Below, piece after piece: positions 57,367 through 64,000 of a DNA stretch of 64,000 bases. This DNA is from Desulfosporosinus sp049943955 (GTDB lineage: Bacteria; Bacillota; Desulfitobacteriia; Desulfitobacteriales; Desulfitobacteriaceae). Both the position numbers and the translations under genes were made by a program. The notes under the pieces were generated by a model. The model made no database searches and was not told the origin of the DNA. It worked only from the letters and a program-made list of their open reading frames with translations. The first letter of the stretch is position 1. Every line of letters begins with the position of its first letter. Where the stretch lies: assembly GCF_049943955.1 (NCBI RefSeq), contig NZ_JBNFTW010000010.1, positions 91,692 through 155,691 on the forward strand, read 5' to 3'.

Positions 57367-57759
57367 ATGAAAAAACAAGGCGTGCTTCATGGGGAATTGT
57401 CACGATTCATTGCTACATTAGGTCATGGTCAGACCTTAGTTATTGCAGACTATGGATTACCGATCCCGCCCCAGGTCCCATTTATCGATTTAGCCGTTTG
57501 TGAGGGGGTTCCTGCTTTTGAGGATGTGTTCAAGGCTGTGTTAAGCGAATTGAGTATCGAACAAATCACAATTGCTGAAGAACTGCAAGGGGCTCATCCG
57601 GATTTATTTGCTAAAATTAATGGAGCGACAGATGCTCCACTGGAACTTGTAAGTCATGAAGTTTTTAAAGAGCGTTTGACATCGGCTGCAGTAATTGTTC
57701 GCACCGGTGAGTGGACGTCTTATGCAAATGTCATCTTAACGTCTAGTGTTGTGTTTTAG
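57367..57759 (+). CDS. rbsD: D-ribose pyranase
   Basis: A 130-residue RbsD: MKKQGVLHGELSRFIATLGH then LVIADYGLPIP with catalytic His in HGELS/HGQT positions, and the end TGEWTSYANVILTSSVVF. It converts beta-pyranose to furanose forms of ribose, giving the form that RbsK uses. CAGGGGTGTCAAGGGA precedes the ATG. First gene of the ribose transport operon. Confidence 0.95.
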   Translation: MKKQGVLHGELSRFIATLGHGQTLVIADYGLPIPPQVPFIDLAVCEGVPAFEDVFKAVLSELSIEQITIAEELQGAHPDLFAKINGATDAPLELVSHEVFKERLTSAAVIVRTGEWTSYANVILTSSVVF

Positions 57760-57770
57760 GTGGTGAATTT

Positions 57771-59258
57771 ATGGCACTCTTGGAAATGAAGGGAATCTGC
57801 AAAGGCTTCTCAGGTGTCAAGGTTCTTCAAGGTGTAGACCTTCAGGTAAGCGGGGGAGAAGTGGTGGCCTTGCTTGGTGAAAATGGCGCAGGTAAGTCCA
57901 CACTAATGAAAATCTTAACTGGGGTCTATGCAGCTGATGCAGGACAAATTGCAATCGACGGAGAGACGGTACCAATTAAGGCAATTCACGATGCCCAGAA
58001 CCTGGGAATCGAGATGATATATCAAGAGCTTAATCTATTTCCTAACTTGTCGGTGGCCGAAAACTTTCTGATTGGGCATGAGGACGAATTTCGAACTTTG
58101 GGTTTCGTTAATTACCCTCTCCTCTATAAGAAAGTTGCGGAAACAATGGCGACGTTGAATCTTAACCGCGATCCCAAAGAATTGCTGGGCGGCCTAAGCG
58201 TTGGCGAACAGCAGTTAGTGGAAATCGGCAAGGCCTTGCAAAAAGACGTTCGCTTTCTCATTATGGATGAACCTACCTCCGCTTTGAGCAGGGCTGAGAC
58301 AGAACGACTCTTTGAAATTGTCCGCTCACTCAAGGATAAAGGCGTTGGAATTATTTATATTTCTCATCGCTTGGAGGAATTGTTTACAGTGGCAGATCGG
58401 GTGACAGTATTGCGGGATGGTCAGTTCATTGCCACGGTCAAGACCGAGGAGACAACGGAGCGGGAATTGGTTGCTTTAATGGTTGGCCGGGATATTGAGG
58501 AACGCTATCCCCATGTTGAAACGACACCGACTGAGATTGTACTGCATGCAGAGCAATTAAATACGCAATTTGTGCACGACGTTAGTTTAGAAGTTAAAGC
58601 AGGGGAAATCGTGGGCCTTGGTGGCCTGATGGGTTCAGGACGTACGGAAGTGGCTCGAGCTTTAAGTGGGATCGATGCCTTGAAGTCCGGTCAAATTATC
58701 CTTGAAGGCCGGAAACTCTCCTTAAGAACCCCTATTGATGCAATTCGTTCTGGGATAGCCCTTGTAACCGAGGACCGTAAAAATGAAGGACTTCATCTTC
58801 CCTTTACCATTCGTGAAAATTTGGCTCTCCCAACCCTCGATGGACGCAGTCGTTGGGGTTTAATTTCAAGGCAAGAGGAACGGGAGAATGCAGAGCATTG
58901 GGTTAAACAATTGAGAGTTAAAACTCCAACTATTGAGCAGGCTGTACAAAATTTAAGCGGTGGCAATCAACAAAAGGTCGTCATCGGCAAATGGTTGGCA
59001 TGCAACCCCAAACTGCTGATTTTGGATGAACCGACACGAGGAGTGGACGTGGGAGCTAAACAGGAAATCTATCAGCTCATGAACCAATTGAAGTCAGAAG
59101 GAAAGGCTGTTTTACTGATCTCTTCCGACTTGCCTGAATTGTTGGGTATGAGCGATAGGGTCTATGTAATGCACGAAGGAGTTATTATGGGTGAATTACT
59201 GAGCGGAGAAATGGAACAAGAAGCATTTATGCGTTTGGCTACGGGAGGTGAGGTATAG
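57771..59258 (+). CDS. rbsA: Ribose ABC transporter ATP-binding protein
   Basis: A 495-residue protein with two ABC domains. The first has Walker A GENGAGKST and signature LSVGEQQLVEIGKAL; the second has the usual altered A-loop GLMGSGRTEVARAL and signature LSGGNQQKVVIGKWL with DEPTRGVDVGAK. It drives ribose import through RbsC. GGTGGTGAATTT precedes the ATG, and the gene overlaps rbsC (TAGTG). Confidence 0.96.
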   Translation: MALLEMKGICKGFSGVKVLQGVDLQVSGGEVVALLGENGAGKSTLMKILTGVYAADAGQIAIDGETVPIKAIHDAQNLGIEMIYQELNLFPNLSVAENFLIGHEDEFRTLGFVNYPLLYKKVAETMATLNLNRDPKELLGGLSVGEQQLVEIGKALQKDVRFLIMDEPTSALSRAETERLFEIVRSLKDKGVGIIYISHRLEELFTVADRVTVLRDGQFIATVKTEETTERELVALMVGRDIEERYPHVETTPTEIVLHAEQLNTQFVHDVSLEVKAGEIVGLGGLMGSGRTEVARALSGIDALKSGQIILEGRKLSLRTPIDAIRSGIALVTEDRKNEGLHLPFTIRENLALPTLDGRSRWGLISRQEERENAEHWVKQLRVKTPTIEQAVQNLSGGNQQKVVIGKWLACNPKLLILDEPTRGVDVGAKQEIYQLMNQLKSEGKAVLLISSDLPELLGMSDRVYVMHEGVIMGELLSGEMEQEAFMRLATGGEV

Positions 59259-60199
59259 TGGAACGGATTATCAAAACAATTAAACGTTATCATTTAGGAC
59301 CGACGATTGGTCTCATTATTTTAATTTTCATTCTCTCTTTTGCAACGGCAAAGTTTTTTACCTTTGGAAATCTGCGCAACGTTGCTCTGCAAATTTCAGT
59401 GAATGCTTTGATCGCAGTGGGAATGACCTTTGTCATTCTTACAGCCGGAATTGATTTATCAGTGGGATCTACCCTGGCTTTAAGTGCCGCGCTTGCATCA
59501 CAGCTAATGGTCGGACACGTTAGCCCTTGGTTAGCCGTAATTGCGGCTTTGGCTTTTGGTGGTTTGGCTGGAGCACTTAATGGATTTTTTGTTGCCTATG
59601 CAGGTTTGGCGCCTTTTATCGTGACCTTAGGGACGATGACACTGTTTCGCGGAATGACAGAAATCTATACCAATGGCATGCCTATTTTCAATTTGCCTCA
59701 AGCGTTTGCAAAATTCGGCACCGGAACATTTCTGGAAATTCCTATTCCGGTTTGGGTAATGGCTCTTGTCTTTATCACCGCTTGGGTTGTACTCCATCGA
59801 ACAATTGCCGGGAGACGCATTTATGCAATTGGAGGAAATGAGCGAGTTTCCTTCTTGGCTGGGGTACCGGTAAAACGTTATCTTTTGAGTGTTTATGTAG
59901 TCAGTGGCATTCTAGCTTCTTTAGCAGGAATAATTTTAGCTTCCCGTTTAGGCTCGGCGGAACCAACTGCAGGCGTGGGATATGAGCTGGATGCCATTAC
60001 GGCTGTCGTACTTGGCGGGACAAGTTTGGCCGGGGGAGAAGGCACGTTAGTAGGTACTCTAATCGGGGCTTTGATTCTAGGAATTATTGATAATGGTTTG
60101 AATCTGCTCAATGTCAATTCTTTCTATCAAGATGCCGTGAAAGGATTAATTATTCTGGCGGCGATTATGCTTGATCGCAAGAAATCCTCAGCGAGGTAA
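59258..60199 (+). CDS. rbsC: Ribose ABC transporter permease
   Basis: A 313-residue membrane permease with about 8-10 helices: ALIAVGMTFVILTAGIDLSVGS, GFFVAYAGLAPFIVTLGTMTLFRG and AVVLGGTSLAGGEGTLVGTLIG are family blocks of the RbsC/AraH type. It starts at GTG overlapping the rbsA stop by one base, so translation is coupled. (First block at 59405-59470; second at 59587-59658; third at 60008-60073.). Confidence 0.96.
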   Translation: MERIIKTIKRYHLGPTIGLIILIFILSFATAKFFTFGNLRNVALQISVNALIAVGMTFVILTAGIDLSVGSTLALSAALASQLMVGHVSPWLAVIAALAFGGLAGALNGFFVAYAGLAPFIVTLGTMTLFRGMTEIYTNGMPIFNLPQAFAKFGTGTFLEIPIPVWVMALVFITAWVVLHRTIAGRRIYAIGGNERVSFLAGVPVKRYLLSVYVVSGILASLAGIILASRLGSAEPTAGVGYELDAITAVVLGGTSLAGGEGTLVGTLIGALILGIIDNGLNLLNVNSFYQDAVKGLIILAAIMLDRKKSSAR

Positions 60200-60260
60200 G
60201 AGGCCCTGAGGCCTCCTTCTTCAATAAATAAAAATAAAAAAAGTAAAGAGGAGAATGGCA

Positions 60261-61217
60261 ATGAAAAAATGGAAAACTATTTTAGGGCTAGGTGTTCTGA
60301 CGGTGGGTCTTGTTTCTGGATGCGGTACCGCTTCAAACAACAGCTCAGGTGAAAAGACAGCTGCTCAAGCAAAATCCGGCGATTATACGATTGGTTTCGC
60401 TGTTTCCACGACCAATAATCCGTTTTTTGTCGCTATGGAAAATGGAGTTAAACAGGAAGCTGACAAAGAAAACGTGAAAGTCATTATCGATAATGGCAAT
60501 AACGATGCTGCTACTCAATTGAACCAAGTTCAAGACTTAATTCAGCAAAAAGTAAGTGCTATTATTCTTAATCCAACCGATAGTCAAGGCTTGGCCAGTG
60601 CTGTTGCAGCTGCCAATAAAGCGAACATCCCTGTTATAACCTTAGATCGGAGTGTAAATTCCGGTAAAGTATCCTGCTTCATTGCCTCCGATAGCGTTCA
60701 GGCAGGAAAAATGGCTGCTGACGAGATCATAAAGGCTATGAATGGCCAGGGCAAAGTCGTGGAGCTTCAAGGGATCATTGGTACTTCAGCTGAACGGGAC
60801 AGAGAGCAAGGGTTTGACCAAGAAATTGCGACTGCAAAGGGAATTCAAGTTGTTGCTAAACAATCAGCCAATTTTGACCGCAGTAAAGCTTTAAACGTTA
60901 TGCAAAATATTCTTCAGGCTAATCCAGATGTCAAAGGGGTCTTCGCCCAAAATGATGAGATGGCTCTGGGTGCCTTGAAAGCAATTCAACAAAGCAATAA
61001 AACAGGGATTGCGATTGTCGGTATTGATGGTGAACAAGAAGCGGTCAATGACGTTCAGCAAGGACTTTTCTATGCTGACATTGCACAACAGCCAACTGAA
61101 GAAGGAGTATTAGGAGTTCAGAACGCCATGAAACTGGTGAAGGGCAATTCCGTTTCGGCGACTGTCAGCTCACCTTTGAAACTTGTTGAAAAAGGAACAT
61201 CATTTAAAGGTTTTTAA
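60261..61217 (+). CDS. rbsB: Ribose-binding lipoprotein
   Basis: About 318 residues with a lipobox signal (ILGLGVLTVGLVSGCGTAS, Cys lipidated) and a type I periplasmic-binding fold: YTIGFAVSTTNNPFFVAMENGV, PVITLDRSV, VFAQNDEMALGALKAI, VGIDG. It binds ribose outside the membrane and delivers it to RbsC/A. ATG 60261 is preferred, because AAAGAGGAG stands seven or more bases before it but directly at the ATG of 60255. (First fold block at 60384-60449.). Confidence 0.95.
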   Translation: MKKWKTILGLGVLTVGLVSGCGTASNNSSGEKTAAQAKSGDYTIGFAVSTTNNPFFVAMENGVKQEADKENVKVIIDNGNNDAATQLNQVQDLIQQKVSAIILNPTDSQGLASAVAAANKANIPVITLDRSVNSGKVSCFIASDSVQAGKMAADEIIKAMNGQGKVVELQGIIGTSAERDREQGFDQEIATAKGIQVVAKQSANFDRSKALNVMQNILQANPDVKGVFAQNDEMALGALKAIQQSNKTGIAIVGIDGEQEAVNDVQQGLFYADIAQQPTEEGVLGVQNAMKLVKGNSVSATVSSPLKLVEKGTSFKGF

Positions 61218-61262
61218 GACGATCGTTGTCGGTTTAAGTCTTAAGGGAGGTGAAGCAGGATT

Positions 61263-62189
61263 ATGCGTTCCATAGCAGTGATCGGCAGTCTTAACATGGA
61301 TATTGTCAATCGCGTTGAAAAAGCACCTTTACCGGGCCAGACAATTAAAGCCATCGAAACAAGCTATATTCCCGGCGGAAAGGGCGCAAATCAGGCAGTA
61401 GCTGCAGCTCGCGCGGGAGCCAAAGCCGAAATGATCGGGGCAGTAGGCATGGACGCTTATGGAGAAATTCTATTAGAAAACCTGCGATCCTCGGGTGTCG
61501 GAACAGATGGAGTGCTTGTTAAGCAGGACATTTCAACGGGACTGGCTTTCATTACCGTCGATGGAGTAGGGGAAAATAGTATTATTATATCTCCGGGAGC
61601 CAACGGTGTCTTGGATGCGAAAGATATCGACAAAGCAGAAAAGTTTTTGGACGAGCCGGACCTCATCATTCTTCAGAATGAGATACCCTACCCTACCCTG
61701 GCTTATGTTTTAGAATCCTTCGCAGCGAAAGGAAAGTATATAATATACAACCCTGCACCGGCATTAGTGCCGCCGGAGAATATCTATCACATGGTTAATT
61801 TGTTAATCCTTAACGAAACAGAGGCGGCGGTATTAACTGGAGTTAAAACAGAAAGTATTGAGGAAGTACACTCCGCCGGCAAGATTCTGGTGGAAAAAGG
61901 GTGCCGGGAGATCATTGTAACCTTAGGTGCCAAAGGATTATTTTACATGAGCAGTGAAGGAAGCACCATGTATCTGCAGGCGTTTAAAGTTAATGTTCAG
62001 GATACAACTGCAGCAGGTGATACTTTCGTAGGGGCCTACGCTGCGGCTATTGCTGAGGGCAAGCCTCTTCAGGAAGCGCTGCGTTTTGCCTCAGCGGCCT
62101 CTGCTTTGGCAGTTACTAGTAAAGGTGCCCAAACTTCGATCCCGGAACGTGCGGATGTTGATATTTTTTTAGCTGAAGAAGGTCGTTAA
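61263..62189 (+). CDS. rbsK: Ribokinase
   Basis: A 308-residue PfkB-family kinase: start SIAVIGSLNMDIVNRVEKAPLPGQTI, sugar-binding GGKGANQAVAAAR, and ATP/base motif DTTAAGDTFVGAYAAA with the catalytic Asp. It forms ribose 5-phosphate. AAGGGAGGTGAAGCAGGATT precedes the ATG. Last gene of the operon, with a terminator after it. (First block at 61269-61346.). Confidence 0.95.
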   Translation: MRSIAVIGSLNMDIVNRVEKAPLPGQTIKAIETSYIPGGKGANQAVAAARAGAKAEMIGAVGMDAYGEILLENLRSSGVGTDGVLVKQDISTGLAFITVDGVGENSIIISPGANGVLDAKDIDKAEKFLDEPDLIILQNEIPYPTLAYVLESFAAKGKYIIYNPAPALVPPENIYHMVNLLILNETEAAVLTGVKTESIEEVHSAGKILVEKGCREIIVTLGAKGLFYMSSEGSTMYLQAFKVNVQDTTAAGDTFVGAYAAAIAEGKPLQEALRFASAASALAVTSKGAQTSIPERADVDIFLAEEGR

Positions 62190-62237
62190 AATTATCGGGA
62201 AATGTAAACTAGTAATGACTTAATTCCTCCAATTATA

Positions 62238-62271
62238 GGGGCTGTGTGTTTTTACACAGTCCTTTTTTCTT
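62238..62271 (+). terminator. Terminator of the ribose operon
   Basis: Stem GGGGCTGTGTG / ACACAGTCC with a T-rich loop and a run of six T. The remaining gap to 62545 holds no gene; it includes a purine-rich stretch before the ribosome site AAAGGAGG at 62529. Confidence 0.85.
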
Positions 62272-62545
62272 ACGAAAATACATTTTCATTTCCTCCTCTT
62301 TGAACCGAAAAGGTTCATGCAGGAGAGTTGATAAGAGGTTACCAAAGTAGCGATAAAAATGATTAATCGAAAAGATAGAGATATCCTATAGACATAAGGG
62401 TCTGGGGAATGTTACGATTTAGTTGAGGATAACACGAATAGGTAATTAATCTCTAAGGATATTGTCTCTTAAAGAGGATATGGTGGATAGAGATAAGGGG
62501 AATTGTGAATGTTAGTACTTTATCAAGCCAAAAGGAGGTTATTAT

Positions 62546-62983
62546 ATGAGAAAGTGTGACGAGTTAATTCAGAGATTTACGCTAAAGGGTCAAGATAGTG
62601 GTGTAAGGGAATTAAGAGGAGAAGAGCTTGAATCATGTCAATTAATATATGATGATTTAATTAAACAACTCATTGCTACTGGAGCGGAAATCCCTCGTGA
62701 GATGGAGATACAAGTAATCAACAAAATTGTTACCCTTGATGATGATAATGTAACTCCGCTGGGATTGGTCAATGTAAGTTTGGACTATCTGTCGAAAATA
62801 CTAACGCTCGCCCAAGATCAAGGAATCCAATGGCAAGTTGAAATTAAAGAGTGTACAGATACCCATTTTAAGGAATTGTCCTATTTTAAGATCAAGGTCG
62901 CTTGTGACAAAGAGTTTTTCGTAACTATGGCCAAAGAGGCAGGGTTTAGGTATCCCAAGATAAACTGTCATCAAACAGCTTAA
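62546..62983 (+). CDS. Hypothetical protein, 145 aa
   Basis: A soluble alpha+beta protein of 145 residues, acidic in the first half (LRGEELESCQLIYDDLIKQL) and with beta-strand-like FKIKVACDKEFFVTMAKEAGF at the end. AAAAGGAGGTTATTAT gives a strong ribosome site. It stands before the universal stress gene on the same strand, 71 bases apart, so they may be co-expressed. I do not recognise a family. (The second block is 21 residues at about 113-133.). Confidence 0.6.
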   Translation: MRKCDELIQRFTLKGQDSGVRELRGEELESCQLIYDDLIKQLIATGAEIPREMEIQVINKIVTLDDDNVTPLGLVNVSLDYLSKILTLAQDQGIQWQVEIKECTDTHFKELSYFKIKVACDKEFFVTMAKEAGFRYPKINCHQTA

Positions 62984-63054
62984 TTAACTGAACATCAAAT
63001 CGCCGCCAAATTTTACTTGAAGTTCAGACTTTAATGGGAAATGGGGGGGATTTT

Positions 63055-63474
63055 ATGAATAAGATACTAGTACCCACTGATGCCTCAGAATCTGCGAGAA
63101 GGGCATTGATAACAGCTTTGGATTTTGCACAAAAATTTAATGCTAAAGTTGAACTTTTATTCGTGATGCACCAGCCAATTGTTTATAATTCATGTCTGGA
63201 TATGTTCATTATTTCACCCGACCAGATTGAACAAGAAGGAAAGTTTGCCTTAGACACAGCAATGGCAGGTATCAATACCGGCGGGATTACCGTCATACGA
63301 AAGATATTGAGTGGCAAACCTGATAGAGTGATACTAAAGGAAATTGAAGATGAGAGAATCGACATGGTAGTCATGGGGAAATGCGGATATGGAGCCATAA
63401 CAGACTGTCTGTTGGGTAGTGTGAGTCAACGTGTTCTTTATGGCGCAAAATGTTCAGTTTTAATTGTTAAATAA
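63055..63474 (+). CDS. Universal stress protein (UspA family)
   Basis: A 139-residue UspA-fold protein: NKILVPTDASESARRALITALDFA at the start and the ATP-binding-type loop VMGKCGYGAITDCLLGSVSQRVL then CSVLIVK at the end (GxG-x9-G(S/T) pattern present). It probably binds ATP and acts in stress survival. ATG 63055 is chosen for AATGGGGGGGATTTT; the ATG at 63034 has no site. (Blocks at 63058-63129 and 63370-63438.). Confidence 0.9.
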   Translation: MNKILVPTDASESARRALITALDFAQKFNAKVELLFVMHQPIVYNSCLDMFIISPDQIEQEGKFALDTAMAGINTGGITVIRKILSGKPDRVILKEIEDERIDMVVMGKCGYGAITDCLLGSVSQRVLYGAKCSVLIVK

Positions 63475-63501
63475 AAATTATTAAATGGTTTATGAATTTT
63501 C

Positions 63502-63531
63502 AGCCCCTATCGCAACGATAGGGGCTATTTA
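63502..63531 (+). terminator. Terminator of the universal stress gene
   Basis: Stem AGCCCCTATCG / CGATAGGGGCT with loop CAA, then ATTTAAT. Confidence 0.85.
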
Positions 63532-63629
63532 ATGGCAGTTATAAACTACAAATTTAATGCATAAAGTTATCAGAAACCTTCTTATTATATATCTCCCCAA
63601 ATGCTGCGCGGGGAGCTCTTTTAAAATAT

Positions 63630-63790
63630 AAAGCCCTTAGTTATTAACTAAGAGCTTTTGCTTCGGTGAGGTAGACTCCATCCTTCGGCGCGATAGCATT
63701 TGTTATGAGCTAGGCGCTTACGGCGAAAGTGTCCCCAGGACACTTTCGTCACCGAAGCCCCGATGTTCAGCTTTAGCTGAACGAGTTTGC
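63630..63790 (+). repeat. Dispersed repeat, type 2 copy with full ends
   Basis: Left hairpin AAGCCCTTAGTTATTAAC with TAAGAGCTTTT; GGTAGACTCCATCCTTCGGC core; GCGATAGCATTTGTTATGAG; hairpin GAAAGTGTCCCCAGGACACT; CCGAAGCCCCGATGTTCAGC right hairpin and GAACGAGTTTGC end. It lies between the stress gene and the Fe-S protein gene; its right end is altered (GAGTTTGC for GAGTTCACT). Confidence 0.78.
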
Positions 63791-63834
63791 TTTTTTTAAA
63801 ATCTCGCAACAATAGTTTTCTAGTTCTTAGAATT

Positions 63835-64000
63835 TCAACAAAAATACTTTGCAATAAGCTCCGCCGGGTCAATAACTCGTACGGTTTGCTTATCGGTATC
63901 AACTTTATCCTTGATGCCGTCTTCCAACATCGTAATGCAGAAGGGGCAATTGGCACCAATGACTTCCGCGTTCTTTTCAAGGGCTTGTTCGACCCTTAAG
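63835..64000 (-). CDS. Fe-S-binding protein with CCG domain, 3' end only
   Basis: The minus-strand frame is open to the window edge and ends at TGA (63835-63837). The 54 visible residues read LRVEQALEKNAEVIGANCPF, then CITMLEDGIKDKVDTDKQTV, then RVIDPAELIAKYFC. ANCPFCITMLEDG is the last CCG-type motif of GlpC/HdrD-like Fe-S subunits, found for example in proteins linked to electron-transfer flavoprotein or lactate oxidation. The start and the other cluster motifs lie outside the window. Confidence 0.8.
   Translation of the reverse strand, partial: LRVEQALEKNAEVIGANCPFCITMLEDGIKDKVDTDKQTVRVIDPAELIAKYFC

Noticed and set aside
1..64000. CRISPR array, tRNA or rRNA genes, phage genes
   Set aside because: No regularly spaced repeats, no tRNA arm sequences or rRNA blocks, and no phage-type proteins were recognised.
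1..64000. Active insertion sequence
   Set aside because: No transposase, TnpA or TnpB reading frame is present; only short structured repeats occur.

Overview
The window looks like a chromosomal segment of an anaerobic, spore-forming, low-to-mid G+C Firmicute of the Peptococcaceae/Desulfitobacteriaceae type (Desulfosporosinus- or Desulfitobacterium-like). Pointers are strong GGAGG ribosome sites with frequent TTG/GTG starts, tiny YjcZ-like spore peptides, a DUF1657-like protein, corrinoid methyltransferases next to formate-THF ligase, a large FAD/Fe-S D-lactate/glycolate-type dehydrogenase, 2-oxoacid:ferredoxin oxidoreductase and a flavodiiron protein. The organism is inferred; no rRNA or tRNA gene was seen.

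Layout. 1-3.1 kb: end of a flavodiiron protein gene, small hypothetical and spore-type genes. 3.1-5.8 kb (minus): sulfolipid-type operon (GtrA, SqdB-like, SqdX-like) in which the SqdB-like gene carries an in-frame internal deletion. 5.9-18.6 kb: diguanylate cyclase, NlpC/P60 hydrolase, YkgJ protein, an FMN riboswitch with no riboflavin gene behind it, an FGGY kinase, an amino-acid permease, an FAH-family hydrolase and an ion transporter, with two decayed gene remnants. 18.8-30.4 kb: one-carbon region with a PucR-type regulator divergent from methyltransferase, corrinoid protein, UroD-type methyltransferase, DUF2284 protein and Fhs, then a LysR regulator and cobalamin-dependent MetH. 30.8-39.5 kb: DsrE-like, ferritin-like and FAD/Fe-S dehydrogenase genes, an ECF sigma/anti-sigma pair and a two-component system. 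40.3-45.2 kb: a compact nine-gene gas-vesicle operon with a GvpS-GvpK-like fusion and an extended GvpL. 45.2-48.8 kb: TPR protein, blue-copper (sulfocyanin-like) protein, VanW protein. 49-55.5 kb: a PrpR-type sigma-54 activator, phased upstream repeats, a near-perfect -24/-12 promoter and a 2-oxoacid:ferredoxin oxidoreductase plus MatC-like carrier operon. 56-62.2 kb: ribose operon (LacI-type regulator, rbsDACBK) with two matching operators. The end holds a universal stress protein and the 3' end of an Fe-S CCG-domain gene.

Across the whole window at least twelve full, internally deleted or fragmentary copies of one structured repeat family lie between genes. The order is a left hairpin, a GTAGAGTCC core, further hairpins and a right hairpin ending in GAGTTCACT. 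They resemble transposase-less IS200/IS605-type elements, possibly omega-RNA-like; no transposase or TnpB gene is present here.

How the genes fit together: methyl groups released from an unknown methylated substrate could pass via the corrinoid protein to tetrahydrofolate, feeding Fhs and MetH. 2-oxoacid oxidation and the FAD/Fe-S dehydrogenase supply electrons. Gas vesicles, c-di-GMP signalling and spore peptides point to a life cycle with buoyancy and sporulation.
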